Shown: in pieces, positions 44,056 to 54,813 of the stretch
Numbering within the stretch: the stretch's first letter is position 1
Layout of the letters: the number at the start of each line of letters is the position of its first letter
NCBI GenBank assembly: GCA_017643685.1
Contig: JAEPMY010000003.1
Coordinates: forward strand, 1 to 64,000
Direction of reading: 5' to 3'
Length of the DNA: 64,000 bases
From: Sneathiella sp.
GTDB lineage: Bacteria; Pseudomonadota; Alphaproteobacteria; Sneathiellales; Sneathiellaceae
Notes under the pieces: model-generated
What the model was told of the DNA's origin: nothing
Databases searched by the model: none
Seen by the model: the letters and a program-made list of their open reading frames with translations, nothing else
Program-made: the position numbers and the translations under genes

Positions 44056-46815
44056 ATGAGCTATTATACAGACTACTTGAATGAGATTGACGATCGTAAA
44101 GGTCAAGGATTGCACCCCAAGCCAATTGAAGATGGTGCCCTTGTTCAAGAACTCATCTCCCACATTAAAGACGCCAGCAGCGAACATCGCGCGGATTGTC
44201 TGAACTTCTTCATCTATAATACACTGCCAGGCACAACAAGCGCCGCGGGTGTTAAAGCTGCTTTCCTGAAAGACATCATTCTTGGTAATGACGTTGTCGA
44301 GGAAATCACACCGACTTTCGCGTTTGAGCTGCTCTCTCACATGAAGGGTGGTCCTTCCATCGAAGTTCTTCTGGATCTGGCCCTTGGTGATGACGCTGAC
44401 ATCGCAAAGCAGGCCGCGGAAGTTTTGAAAACTCAGGTTTTCCTTTACGAAGCTGATACAGATCGTCTCAAAGCCGCTTTTGACGCGGGTAACGCGATTG
44501 CAAAAGACATTCTGGAAAGCTACGCGAAAGCAGAGTTTTTCACCAAACTTCCAGATGTTGAAGAAGAAATTAAGGTTGTTACCTACATCGCTGCTGAGGG
44601 TGATATTTCTACCGACCTTCTCTCTCCGGGTAATCAGGCTCACTCCCGTTCTGACCGTGAGCTGCATGGTAAATGCTTGATTTCTGAAGAAGCTCAGAAA
44701 GAAATTAAAGAGCTGCAGGCCGCACACCCAGATGCGCGTGTGATGCTGATCGCTGAAAAAGGCACAATGGGTGTTGGCTCTTCCCGTATGTCCGGCGTGA
44801 ACAATGTGGCGCTGTGGACGGGTAAGCAGGGCAGCCCATATATCCCATTTGTGAACATTGCCCCGATCGTTGCGGGTACTAATGGTATTTCCCCGATTTT
44901 CCAGACAACTGTTGGTGTAACCGGCGGCATTGGTCTTGATCTTAAAAACTGGGTCAAAAAACTGGATGCAGATGGCAAGCCGGTTCTGGACGAAAATGGC
45001 GATCCAGTTCTGGAGCAGGCTTACTCTGTTGAGACAGGCACGGTTCTGACCATCAACACGAAAACTCAGAAACTTTACAATGGTGACAAAGAGCTGGTGG
45101 ATATCTCCTCCGCGCTGACACCGCAGAAAGTTGAGTTTATTAAAGCGGGTGGCTCTTACGCGATCGTCTTTGGTAAGAAATTGCAGAACTTCGCGGCAGA
45201 AACTCTGGGCGTTGAAATGCCGACAGTGTTTGCACCGTCTAAAGAAGTTTCTCACCCCGGTCAGGGCATGACAGCTGTTGAGAAAATCTTCAACAAAAAC
45301 GCGGTCGGTGTTGCAGAAGACAAAACCCTGCATGCCGGCTCTGACGTTCGTGTTGAGGTCAATATTGTTGGATCTCAGGATACAACAGGTCTGATGACGT
45401 CTCAGGAACTGGAGTCCATGGCGGCGACAGTTATCTCTCCAACCGTTGACGGTGCTTATCAGTCTGGTTGTCACACGGCTTCTGTTTGGGACCTGAAGGC
45501 ACAGGCCAACATTCCAAAGCTCATGAGCTTTATGAATAAGTTTGGTTTGATTACAGCGCGCGATCCAAAAGGCGTTTATCACGCGATGACTGACGTTATT
45601 CACAAAGTGCTGAATGATATCACTGTGGATGATTGGGCGATTATTATCGGCGGCGATTCCCACACTCGTATGTCAAAAGGCGTTGCCTTTGGTGCCGACT
45701 CCGGTACCGTTGCGCTGGCATTGGCAACCGGTGAGGCAACAATGCCAATTCCTGAGTCTGTCAAAGTGACCTTTAAAGGCCATATGGCACCTTACATGGA
45801 TTTCCGTGATGTTGTGCACGCCACACAGGCGCAGATGCTGAAGCAGTTTGGTGAAAACGTTTTCCAAGGCCGCGTGATCGAAGTGCATATCGGGACGCTG
45901 CTGGCTGACCAAGCCTTTACATTCACGGACTGGACTGCGGAAATGAAGGCGAAAGCCTCTATCTGTATTTCTGAAGATGCAACATTGATTGAGTCTCTGG
46001 AAATTGCGAAAAGCCGCATTCAGATCATGATCGATAAGGGCATGGAAAATGAAGCCAAAACCCTTCACGGTTTGATCGCCAAAGCTGATAAGCGTATCGC
46101 AGAGATCAAATCTGGGGAGCAGCCAGCTCTGAAACCTGACGATAACGCGAAATATTATGCGGAAGTTGTGGTTGATCTGGACGCGATTAACGAGCCAATG
46201 ATCGCTGACCCGGATGTCAACAACCCTGATCCTTCCCGCCGTTACACACACGATACGATCCGTCCCGTGTCTTATTATGGCGGAGACAAGAAAGTGGATC
46301 TCGGCTTTGTTGGTTCCTGTATGGTTCATAAAGGCGACCTGATCATTGTGGCGCAGATGCTGAAAAACCTGGAAGAGATCCATGGTAAGGTTGAGTTTAA
46401 AGCACCTCTCGTGGTCGCACCTCCAACCTACAACATCGTTGATGAATTGAAAGCCGAAGGTAGCTGGGAAGTTCTGAAGAAATATGCAGGCTTCGAGTTT
46501 GATGATCTTCTGCCGAAAACAACAGCCCGTACAGAATATGAAAATATCCTGTATCTGGAGCGTCCAGGTTGTAACCTTTGCATGGGTAACCAGGAAAAAG
46601 CGGAGAAAGGGGACACCGTTATGGCAACCTCTACTCGTTTGTTCCAGGGTCGTGTTGTAGAAGATTCCGACGAGAAAAAAGGTGAGTCTCTGCTTGCATC
46701 CACTCCAGTTGTAGTTCTTTCAACTGTTTTGGGTCGCACCCCAAGCATTGATGAATATAAAGCCGCGGTTAAAGGCATCGACCTGACTGACTTTGCGCCG
46801 CCACTGGCAAGCTAA
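44056..46815 (+). CDS. acnB: Aconitate hydratase B / 2-methylisocitrate dehydratase
   Basis: 919 aa; KGTMGVGSSRMSGVNNVALWTG, IIGGDSHTRMSKGVAFGADSGTVALALATGEA, LYLERPGCNLCMGNQEKAEKGDTVMATSTRLFQGR. Confidence 0.97.
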   Translation: MSYYTDYLNEIDDRKGQGLHPKPIEDGALVQELISHIKDASSEHRADCLNFFIYNTLPGTTSAAGVKAAFLKDIILGNDVVEEITPTFAFELLSHMKGGPSIEVLLDLALGDDADIAKQAAEVLKTQVFLYEADTDRLKAAFDAGNAIAKDILESYAKAEFFTKLPDVEEEIKVVTYIAAEGDISTDLLSPGNQAHSRSDRELHGKCLISEEAQKEIKELQAAHPDARVMLIAEKGTMGVGSSRMSGVNNVALWTGKQGSPYIPFVNIAPIVAGTNGISPIFQTTVGVTGGIGLDLKNWVKKLDADGKPVLDENGDPVLEQAYSVETGTVLTINTKTQKLYNGDKELVDISSALTPQKVEFIKAGGSYAIVFGKKLQNFAAETLGVEMPTVFAPSKEVSHPGQGMTAVEKIFNKNAVGVAEDKTLHAGSDVRVEVNIVGSQDTTGLMTSQELESMAATVISPTVDGAYQSGCHTASVWDLKAQANIPKLMSFMNKFGLITARDPKGVYHAMTDVIHKVLNDITVDDWAIIIGGDSHTRMSKGVAFGADSGTVALALATGEATMPIPESVKVTFKGHMAPYMDFRDVVHATQAQMLKQFGENVFQGRVIEVHIGTLLADQAFTFTDWTAEMKAKASICISEDATLIESLEIAKSRIQIMIDKGMENEAKTLHGLIAKADKRIAEIKSGEQPALKPDDNAKYYAEVVVDLDAINEPMIADPDVNNPDPSRRYTHDTIRPVSYYGGDKKVDLGFVGSCMVHKGDLIIVAQMLKNLEEIHGKVEFKAPLVVAPPTYNIVDELKAEGSWEVLKKYAGFEFDDLLPKTTARTEYENILYLERPGCNLCMGNQEKAEKGDTVMATSTRLFQGRVVEDSDEKKGESLLASTPVVVLSTVLGRTPSIDEYKAAVKGIDLTDFAPPLAS

Positions 46816-46844
46816 GTCATCCTGGCCTGTTATTGAATTGATGA

Positions 46845-46878
46845 AACGGTGTCCGGAAATCCCGGGCACCGTTTTTTT
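46845..46878 (+). terminator. Rho-independent terminator of acnB
   Basis: AACGGTGTCCGG-AAATC-CCGGGCACCGTT followed by a T run. Confidence 0.9.
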
Positions 46879-46964
46879 GTGGGTAAAACAGTAGCAAAAC
46901 CCTGTTTTCTAGGTCATTCAGGGAGTTGACGGGTTTTTCAAACGCACTTATGCTGCGCCGCACA

Positions 46965-47170
46965 TTAGTGGTTCCGTGAATTTAAACGGATGAATAGGGA
47001 ATTCGGTAGGCGTGACCCAAATCCGAAGCTGCCCCCGCAACTGTATGTGGCGAATTGCTGCTCAGAAGGCCACTGACGGATAGTCAAAAGTTCCGTTGGG
47101 AAGGTGAGTAGACAGTCTAGACCCACAAGCCAGGAGACCTGCCATTAATGGTCACTCGACCTGTGATACG
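46965..47170 (+). ncRNA. Cobalamin (AdoCbl) riboswitch
   Basis: Conserved elements AAGCTGCCCCCGCAACTGT and CACAAGCCAGGAGACCTGCC, upstream of a btuB-like gene; boundaries approximate. Confidence 0.92.
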
Positions 47171-47328
47171 GGGTGTATCCGGGTGCGGCTTTCCGTTGAA
47201 GTGACACCATAAAAGCTGGTCGGCCTCTGGTGAGTGAAAGGATAGTTTCGAAAGAAACACTGCATTTCCAGATCGATCTAAAAATGATCGCCGGAATTTA
47301 TAAGTTCCGGCTGCTTGAGGTGTGTCAA

Positions 47329-49245
47329 ATGAACCATAAGTATACGTTTATCGCTTTTGCGCTGTTAGGGGCGCAAACAACTCTTCCCGCAGTAGCAGAC
47401 GAGATTAAACTGGACGAAATTATCGTCTCCGCCGGGCGAACTCCGCTTGAAGCCGAAAAGGTTGGTCGGGCTTATACCGTTATCAAAGCCACAGATATTG
47501 AACGTAGCCAGACGCGCTATGTATCTGATCTTCTCCGCCGTGTTCCCGGCATAGCCGTCTCCCGAACTGGCTCTTTGGGAGGCTTGACCCAAATTCGGAT
47601 GAGGGGTGCTGAAGCTAATCATGTGCTTGTGCTGATTGATGGGGTAGAGGTTGCCAGCTCCACTAATGGCGAGTTTGACTTTGGTGCACTGCTGACAAGC
47701 GATATTGAAAGAATTGAAATCCTACGCGGACCCCAAAGCTCGGTCTATGGGTCAAATGCTATGGCAGGTGTGATCCAGATCTTTACCAAAGGTGGGATCC
47801 GCAATGATTATAAAGTCTCAGCGCAGACAGAGCTTGGGACAGACCGCACGGTTCTTGGGAATGTTTCTTTGCAGGCGGGTGCGAATGATGTGGATATTGC
47901 ACTCTCCAGCACATTTCGTCGTTCAGGTGGTTTTGATCTTGCGCCAACCGGCAGCGAAGATGATGGCGATAACAACGCTACGCTGAACGGCCGCCTGAAT
48001 TGGGATATCACACCGGATCTCGCGTTTAATGCGAATCTTCGGTATGTCAACCGGAAGGCTGAGGCGGATATTCAGGACTTTACCGCGGCGTCTCCAACGG
48101 AAGGCGAGGCGATTGATTTTGCTGCCTATACCAAAACCACTGAAATTTATGGCGGTGCAGGTCTGAAGCTTTCCACTTTGGATGGAGATTTGATTCATAA
48201 AGTACGGACCGAAGTTACCAGCCTCACATCCAAGTCCCTCAGTAATTTCGGGTTCAGCGGAACGGAAGATTACCGTTATCACGCAAGCTATCAGGGCACA
48301 TATTTCTTTGGTGGGAACGAGGGTGATGCAGAGCATAGCATCACCGGTGCCCTTGAATGGGAGCGGGAGACCTTCCGGAACAGATACCCGTCCAACGCCT
48401 CCCAGCGGCCAACGAAAGAGAGAGATCTTTACGGGTTTGTGGCCGAATATCGGGGCGAGTTTTTTGATCAGCTCTTTATCTCGGGGGCTGTTCGATATGA
48501 TCGGAATGACGCCTTTGATGATACTGTCACATACAGCACCAGTGCGGCTTATGTTCTGCCAGAGAGCAATACACGGTTTCATGCCTCTCTCGGCACGGGG
48601 GTGACAAACCCTTCATTCTACGAGCAGTTCGGTTTCAACCCGTCTTCATTCCAGGGTAACCCTGATTTACAGCCGGAAGAGAACTTTGGCTGGGACATCG
48701 GGGTTGAGCAGAAGTTCTGGGACAACCGGGCGGTGATTGACGTGACATATTTCAATGAACGGCTGGAAGATGAAATCTCGACAGCGTTTCTGCCGGGCTT
48801 TATTTCAACGCCAGTTAATTTGGATGGGACCAGTGATCGTCAAGGGGTTGAAGTCGCAGGTTCTATTGATCTAACGGATGCGTGGAGTGTCAATGCCAGC
48901 TACACCTTCTTGGACGCGGAACAGCCTGATGGGCAGGAAGAGGTGCGCCGTCCAAACCATACGGCTGCTGTTGGTGTGAATTATGCCTTTGATCAGGGAA
49001 ATTTATTCCTTGATGCGATCTTTAACGGCAAGATGAAGGACAACGAGTTTATCTCAACGACACCGCAGACCCGTGTGACTTTGGATGAATATGTGCTGGT
49101 GAATGTTGGCGCTGATTACCGTTTCACGGACCAGATCACAGTTTACGGGCGGATTGAAAACCTGTTCAATGAGGACTATCAGGAAGTTTACGGCTTCAAC
49201 ACACAGGGAACTACGGCCTTTATCGGCCTGAAAGGGTCGTTCTAA
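47329..49245 (+). CDS. btuB: TonB-dependent vitamin B12 receptor BtuB
   Basis: Signal peptide; LDEIIVSAGRTPLEAEKVGRAYTVIKATDIERSQTRYVSDLLRRVPGIAVSRTG; barrel ending in GLKGSF; riboswitch upstream. Confidence 0.88.
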   Translation: MNHKYTFIAFALLGAQTTLPAVADEIKLDEIIVSAGRTPLEAEKVGRAYTVIKATDIERSQTRYVSDLLRRVPGIAVSRTGSLGGLTQIRMRGAEANHVLVLIDGVEVASSTNGEFDFGALLTSDIERIEILRGPQSSVYGSNAMAGVIQIFTKGGIRNDYKVSAQTELGTDRTVLGNVSLQAGANDVDIALSSTFRRSGGFDLAPTGSEDDGDNNATLNGRLNWDITPDLAFNANLRYVNRKAEADIQDFTAASPTEGEAIDFAAYTKTTEIYGGAGLKLSTLDGDLIHKVRTEVTSLTSKSLSNFGFSGTEDYRYHASYQGTYFFGGNEGDAEHSITGALEWERETFRNRYPSNASQRPTKERDLYGFVAEYRGEFFDQLFISGAVRYDRNDAFDDTVTYSTSAAYVLPESNTRFHASLGTGVTNPSFYEQFGFNPSSFQGNPDLQPEENFGWDIGVEQKFWDNRAVIDVTYFNERLEDEISTAFLPGFISTPVNLDGTSDRQGVEVAGSIDLTDAWSVNASYTFLDAEQPDGQEEVRRPNHTAAVGVNYAFDQGNLFLDAIFNGKMKDNEFISTTPQTRVTLDEYVLVNVGADYRFTDQITVYGRIENLFNEDYQEVYGFNTQGTTAFIGLKGSF

Positions 49246-49248
49246 GCG

Positions 49249-50091
49249 TTGAAAATGTTGGGCAAGGTCATTGGCATATTGGTTGTTTCACTTGTTTGGG
49301 TTTCCGTCTCAATGGCGGCGCCGAAACGGGTGGTTTCTATGAATTTTTGCACCGATCACCTTGTACAGAAAATTGCGGGGCCGGGGCAGCTTGTGTCGGT
49401 CTCCTTCCTCTCGGAAGACCGCTCAGCTTCCCTCATTGCCGATGAAATCGGGAGCTATTATCTGAACCACGGTTTGGCCGAAGAACTTCTACGTCTCGAT
49501 CCGGATCTGGTTATCGCAGGGACTTATAGCAACCGCTCCACCGTGAATATGCTTCGCCGTCTTGGCATTAGGGTGGAAGAGTTTGCCCCTGCGCTGAATT
49601 TTGAGGATATTAGAAATAACATTCAGAAGGTGGGGCACCTTTTGGGGCGGGAGCAGGCTGCGGCCGCTTTGGTTCGGGAGTTGGATGCCGGGCTTAAGAG
49701 CTTGGGAATACCCACCACAAAATCTGACAAGCCACCGCTTTTAGGTATTTATACTGTCAATAGCTACGTCACCGGGGCTGACAGCCTAGAAAGCAATATG
49801 ACTAAAGCCGCTGGTTTTCGGCATATGGGCAGTGAAATGGGTCTCAAAGGGCCAAACCGTCTCTCTATGGAGAGTTTGATATTAACGAACCCAGATTTTC
49901 TGCTGACATGGCAGCGATGGAGTGAGAGCACTATTCGCTCCAGTGAAATGTTACGTCATCCTGCGCTTAAAAGCTGGTTTGGGGAGGCGCGTCACTTTTC
50001 ATTGGATCAGCGCTATTGGATGTGCGGCACACCGGATGTTCTGCAAGGTGTCATTGCGCTGCAGTCTATCCGGCGAGAGATGGCGCAATGA
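49249..50091 (+). CDS. btuF: Cobalamin ABC transporter substrate-binding protein (BtuF-like)
   Basis: Signal peptide; KRVVSMNFCTDHLVQKI...LLRLDPDLVIAGTYSNRSTVNMLRRLGIRVEEF; possible ATG start at 49255. Confidence 0.82.
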   Translation: MKMLGKVIGILVVSLVWVSVSMAAPKRVVSMNFCTDHLVQKIAGPGQLVSVSFLSEDRSASLIADEIGSYYLNHGLAEELLRLDPDLVIAGTYSNRSTVNMLRRLGIRVEEFAPALNFEDIRNNIQKVGHLLGREQAAAALVRELDAGLKSLGIPTTKSDKPPLLGIYTVNSYVTGADSLESNMTKAAGFRHMGSEMGLKGPNRLSMESLILTNPDFLLTWQRWSESTIRSSEMLRHPALKSWFGEARHFSLDQRYWMCGTPDVLQGVIALQSIRREMAQ

Positions 50092-51098
50092 ACAATTCTG
50101 AAGGTCTAAATATCTTTGGGCTCAGTGCGGGGCTTGCGGTCCTGATGTTTGTTCTCTTTTTTGTCTCACTCGGTTGGGGGCAAGTTTGGATTAACCCGTT
50201 TCTGTTGTTGGTTGATGGGGCCGGGATCTTGTCAAAAGGTGAAAAGCTGATCCTGATGGAAATCCGTTTGCCTCGAGCACTTCTAGCGCTGTTCGTGGGG
50301 GCTATATTGGGGCTGTCTGGCGCTGTCTTGCAGGGGCTGCTTCGAAATCCATTAGCTGAGCCGGGCCTTCTTGGGATTTCAAGTTGGGCGTCACTTGGGG
50401 CCGTTGTGGCCTTGTATACTGGTTTTGCCGGGCTGTTTGATCTGGCATTACCTCTAAGTGCGCTTGCAGGGGCGGGTATCGCGGTGCTGCTGCTTCATAG
50501 CCTCGCGGGTCGCCGTGCGGATATTCTAACCACTATATTGGCAGGTGTTGCGCTGACCACTCTTGCGGCTGCGCTTACCTCCCTTATTCTTAATCTTTCC
50601 AAAAACCCTTTTGCTGCTATCGAGATTGTCTTTTGGATGATGGGGTCATTTGTGGATCGCAGTATGTCTCATGTCTGGCTGTCTTTGCCCTTCATTCTGT
50701 TTGGGGGCGGCTTATTGATATTCACGGGTCGGGCGCTGGATGCGCTTACCCTGGGTCATGATGTGGCAAGTTCACTTGGGGTGAACCTTAAGAAGGTGCA
50801 GTTGTTGGCGATATTTGGAACTGCAATTGGCGTCGGCGCGGCGACAGCGGTGGCGGGGGCTATTGGTTTTGTGGGGTTGGTTGTTCCCCATTTGCTGCGC
50901 CCGTTGGTTGGTAACCGTCCAAGTCAGCTATTGCCTGTCAGCGCTTTTGGCGGCGCCATTTTCTTGCTTGCTGCGGATATTGGGGTGCGAGTTATTCTGC
51001 CGGGGCAGGACCTGAAACTTGGGGTTGTGACCGCAATTATTGGAACGCCCTTTTTCATCTGGCTCCTTGTCAAAGTCAGGCGGAGGGCCGGTCTATGA
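50088..51098 (+). CDS. btuC: FecCD-family ABC permease (BtuC-like)
   Basis: EIRLPRALLALFVGAILGLSGAVLQGLLRNPLAEPGLLGISSWASLGAV; GAIGFVGLVVPHLLRPLVGNRPSQLLP. Confidence 0.9.
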   Translation: MNNSEGLNIFGLSAGLAVLMFVLFFVSLGWGQVWINPFLLLVDGAGILSKGEKLILMEIRLPRALLALFVGAILGLSGAVLQGLLRNPLAEPGLLGISSWASLGAVVALYTGFAGLFDLALPLSALAGAGIAVLLLHSLAGRRADILTTILAGVALTTLAAALTSLILNLSKNPFAAIEIVFWMMGSFVDRSMSHVWLSLPFILFGGGLLIFTGRALDALTLGHDVASSLGVNLKKVQLLAIFGTAIGVGAATAVAGAIGFVGLVVPHLLRPLVGNRPSQLLPVSAFGGAIFLLAADIGVRVILPGQDLKLGVVTAIIGTPFFIWLLVKVRRRAGL

Positions 51099-51868
51099 TC
51101 CTCTCTTGCAATGGTCTTTCTGTCTTAACTGGTGGAAAGGAAGTTCTCAAAAATATCTCCTTTGAAGTTGATAAACCGCAGTTAATCGGTCTGCTTGGGC
51201 CAAACGGGGCGGGCAAGTCCACATTGATGCGGGCGCTGATGTCATTGATTCCCTTTAGTGGGCAAATTAATCATCAGGGCTTATCGGATGGTGGGGCTGA
51301 CCAAAATGCGCTTGCCCAAAAAGTCGCCTATCTTCCGCAAGAGCGGAAAGTTCACTGGGATATCTGCTGCCGGGATATTGTTATGCTAGGCCGAATTCCT
51401 CATCAGCCAAAGTTTGGTCGATCCTCTGATGAGGACAGGCGTATTGTCTTGGCGGCGATGCAGCAGATGGGTGTCGCAGAATTTGCAGACCGTCCTTATG
51501 ATAGCCTCTCTGGCGGAGAGCAAGCCCGTGTTCTGATCGCCCGAACTTTGGCCCAGAAAACCGACGTGATTATCGCAGACGAGCCCACCAGTGGCTTGGA
51601 TCCAGCCTACCAAATTGAGATGATGCAGATGTTCAGGTCATTGATAGATGCCGGAAAAACAGTTCTTGTGTCCCTGCATGATTTGCCGTTGGCCAGTAAC
51701 TGGTGTGAGCGCATTTTGTTGATGAAGGATGGGGCATTAATTGCTGATGCGCCGCCGGTAGAGGCAATGAGTACGGCCTTGATGCAGCAAGTATTCGGAA
51801 TTTCGGTAGCAGTTTTACCAGATGCCAAAGGGCCTATCGTCGTTCCTGTTGATAAATACCGGAAATAA
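51095..51868 (+). CDS. btuD: ABC transporter ATP-binding protein (BtuD/FecE-like)
   Basis: GLLGPNGAGKSTLMRAL, LSGGEQARVLIARTLAQ, VIIADEPTSGLDP. Confidence 0.9.
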   Translation: MILSCNGLSVLTGGKEVLKNISFEVDKPQLIGLLGPNGAGKSTLMRALMSLIPFSGQINHQGLSDGGADQNALAQKVAYLPQERKVHWDICCRDIVMLGRIPHQPKFGRSSDEDRRIVLAAMQQMGVAEFADRPYDSLSGGEQARVLIARTLAQKTDVIIADEPTSGLDPAYQIEMMQMFRSLIDAGKTVLVSLHDLPLASNWCERILLMKDGALIADAPPVEAMSTALMQQVFGISVAVLPDAKGPIVVPVDKYRK

Positions 51869-52052
51869 TTAACTTTGCGGATGTAGAAAAGACCTCTATT
51901 TGTCTTTTCGTATTTTGTCTCGTTCTCGTGATTATATTTTCTGAATATCCTTTTATTGGATAAAATCACTCATATATCTTCAAACTTAGAATAATTAATC
52001 AGAATTTGCCGATACGGGATCGGCATAGGTAACGTTTAAAGAAAGAGAAGAA

Positions 52053-54806
52053 ATGTCCGGCTCTACCGCTGAAAAAGATCTCCCCCTTGTTGAAAATATT
52101 CGCCTTCTGGGTCGGTTGCTTGGCAATACGATCAAGGATCAGGAAGGCGTTGGGGTCTTTAATCTGGTCGAGCTTATCCGGCAGACATCTATTGAATATG
52201 TCAGAAATGAAAATCAGGAAATCCGAAAAGAACTGGAAGAATTGCTGGACTCTTTGACGCCGGAAGTTGCGGTGCAGATTTTGCGTGCCTTCAGTTATTT
52301 TTCTCATCTTGCAAATATTGCCGAGGATCAGCATCACGTTCGCCGCATCCGATATCATGAAATTGCAGGCAGCCCCGCTCGGTTCAGCAGTGCTGAGAAA
52401 GCCATTGAGAGGGTCGAAGAGGCAGGTTACAGCATTGATGACATCGTGTCATTCTACGATAAAGCCTTGGTTGTTCCGGTGATGACGGCCCACCCGACGG
52501 AAGTGCGCCGCAAAAGCACAATGACGCAGGAAATGCGCATTGCGGATCTTTTGCATGAGCTAGAGCGCGTGGATTTTACGCCAACAGAAATTGAAGAAAA
52601 AGAGAATGAGCTGGAGCGTAAAATCCTGACTCTTTGGCAGACTAACTTGCTGCGACAGTCAAAAATGAGTGTGATTGATGAGCTGAAAAACGGGCTCAGC
52701 TATTTTGATTATACTTTCCTGGATCAATTGCCAAGATTTTACCGAAAGCTCGAGACGAGTTTGAAACGGCGGATGGGGAAGGATGCAGATCTCTCCATTC
52801 CTTCCTTTTTACGGATTGGAAGCTGGATCGGCGGGGACCGGGATGGCAACTCTTTTGTCACAGCCAGCATTCTTGAAGAGACTTTTCAGCGACAAAGCAG
52901 CCTGATCCTTAATTATTATTTGGATCAGTTGAACGAGCTTGGTCGGGAGTTATCCCTCTCAACCCGTTTGGTGGATATTTCTGACGAATTGCAGGAGCTG
53001 TCTAACAATTCACCGGATACATCTCCGCACCGACTTGAAGAGCCTTACCGCAGGGCAATCGTTGGGATTTATGCTCGTATGTCTGCAACATTGCAGTTTT
53101 TAGATGGTGAAAATGCGCTTATCCAGCCACTGGCCGATGCAAAACCATATGAAAATGCGGCTGAATTTTTAGCGGATCTGCGCGTTATTAAACAGTCTTT
53201 GAAAGCAAATAACTCAGAGGAGCTGGTTGGCGGTCGATTGGAAGAATTGTGCCGTGCTGTTGATTGTTTTGGCTTTCATTTGGCATGTGTTGATCTGCGG
53301 CAAAACTCTAAAGTGCATGGTGATACGGTTGCGGAACTCTTTGCAGCCGTTGGTATCACGGATGCCTATTCTGAGCTGTCAGAGGATGAAAAAATATCTT
53401 TGCTTGCGAATGAGCTGTCCGCAGCACGTCCGTTGATCCGTAAAAACTGGAAATATTCTGAACAGACGCGGGGTGAATTCGATATTTTCGAAGTGGCCTA
53501 TAAAATTCAGAAAACACAGAATTTTGAAGCCCTCTCTACGGCAATCATCTCTAATACGCAGTCGGTCTCCGATATTCTGGAACTCGCCTTGATCCTGAAA
53601 GAGGAGGGAATTGTCTCCCCAGATGGGAGAAGCCGCATGAATATCGTGCCGTTGTTTGAGACCATCGGTGATTTGCAAAACTGTGCCGATATCATGGATC
53701 GCCTGTTCCAAATTCCGGAATATATGCAGCTGGTGAAAAGTCTTGGAAATATCCAGGAAGTGATGCTTGGCTATTCCGATAGTAACAAGGATGGCGGTTA
53801 CATCACGTCTGGATGGGAGCTATATAAGGCTGAGGTGAGCCTGATCGAAGTCTTCAAGAAGCATGGCGTTGGTATTCGCCTGTTCCATGGCCGCGGCGGT
53901 ACTGTTGGCCGGGGCGGCGGTCCAAGTTATGAGGCGATCCTCGCGCAGCCTAACGGGGCAGTTGATGGTCAGATCCGCGTGACAGAGCAAGGGGAGATTA
54001 TCTCCAGTAAATATAGCAACCCTGACCTCGGCCTTCGCAATCTGGAAATTCTGGCCTCTGCAACGCTGGAGGCATCGTTGCTCTCCAAAAATGAGCCAGC
54101 GCCCGAGGAAAACTGGCTTGAAGCGATGGATCAGCTATCTGGTAAAGCGTTCGACGCCTATCGCAGTCTTGTTTATGGCACAGAAGGATTTGTGGACTAT
54201 TTCTGGTCCTCTACCGTGATTAATGAGATTGCCACGCTCAATATTGGAAGCCGACCAGCATCGCGGAAGAAAACGCGGCGTATTGAGGATTTACGTGCGA
54301 TTCCGTGGGTCTTTAGTTGGGCACAGTGCCGTTTGATGTTGCCGGGCTGGTATGGTTTTGGATCTGCCGTTGAAGCCTTTATTCAGGATAATCCAGATAA
54401 TGGTCTGAACTTATTGCAGGAAATGTATCAAAACTGGCCTTTCTTTGAAGGCCAACTATCCAATATGGATATGGTTTTAAGTAAAACTAATCTGGCCATT
54501 GCCTCACGTTATGCGGCTCTGGTGGAAGATGAAGAACTTCGTGATCAGATTTTCGGAACCATTTTAGAAGAGCATAAGAAAACGGTGGATGCGTTGCTGG
54601 CCATTATGCAGCAGACAAACCTGCTTGCGGGTAATCCGATGCTGACCCGCTCTATTCATAACCGTTTTCCTTATATCGATCCGCTAAATCATATTCAGGT
54701 ACAGCTGTTGAAACGATATCGCGCTAATCAGAAAGATGCGAAAACCCTGACGGGTATTCAGCTTTCTATCAACGGTATTGCAGCTGGCCTTCGAAATAGC
54801 GGGTGA
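52053..54806 (+). CDS. ppc: Phosphoenolpyruvate carboxylase
   Basis: 917 aa; VPVMTAHPTEVRRKS, GSWIGGDRDGNSFVT, LGYSDSNKDGGYITSGWELYKA, FHGRGGTVGRGGGPSYEAILAQP, C-terminal GLRNSG. Confidence 0.97.
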   Translation: MSGSTAEKDLPLVENIRLLGRLLGNTIKDQEGVGVFNLVELIRQTSIEYVRNENQEIRKELEELLDSLTPEVAVQILRAFSYFSHLANIAEDQHHVRRIRYHEIAGSPARFSSAEKAIERVEEAGYSIDDIVSFYDKALVVPVMTAHPTEVRRKSTMTQEMRIADLLHELERVDFTPTEIEEKENELERKILTLWQTNLLRQSKMSVIDELKNGLSYFDYTFLDQLPRFYRKLETSLKRRMGKDADLSIPSFLRIGSWIGGDRDGNSFVTASILEETFQRQSSLILNYYLDQLNELGRELSLSTRLVDISDELQELSNNSPDTSPHRLEEPYRRAIVGIYARMSATLQFLDGENALIQPLADAKPYENAAEFLADLRVIKQSLKANNSEELVGGRLEELCRAVDCFGFHLACVDLRQNSKVHGDTVAELFAAVGITDAYSELSEDEKISLLANELSAARPLIRKNWKYSEQTRGEFDIFEVAYKIQKTQNFEALSTAIISNTQSVSDILELALILKEEGIVSPDGRSRMNIVPLFETIGDLQNCADIMDRLFQIPEYMQLVKSLGNIQEVMLGYSDSNKDGGYITSGWELYKAEVSLIEVFKKHGVGIRLFHGRGGTVGRGGGPSYEAILAQPNGAVDGQIRVTEQGEIISSKYSNPDLGLRNLEILASATLEASLLSKNEPAPEENWLEAMDQLSGKAFDAYRSLVYGTEGFVDYFWSSTVINEIATLNIGSRPASRKKTRRIEDLRAIPWVFSWAQCRLMLPGWYGFGSAVEAFIQDNPDNGLNLLQEMYQNWPFFEGQLSNMDMVLSKTNLAIASRYAALVEDEELRDQIFGTILEEHKKTVDALLAIMQQTNLLAGNPMLTRSIHNRFPYIDPLNHIQVQLLKRYRANQKDAKTLTGIQLSINGIAAGLRNSG

Positions 54807-54813
54807 TCAGCGA

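Noticed and set aside
43975-45663. 562-aa minus-strand ORF opposite acnB
   Set aside because: Antisense to the unambiguous acnB gene; translation is Cys/Phe/Asn/Arg-rich with no family motifs. It is a mirror ORF from codon bias.
51886-51909. GAAAAGAC-CTCTATTT-GTCTTTTC inverted repeat after btuD as terminator
   Set aside because: Perfect 8-bp arms but AT-rich and without a clear U tract; too weak to call.
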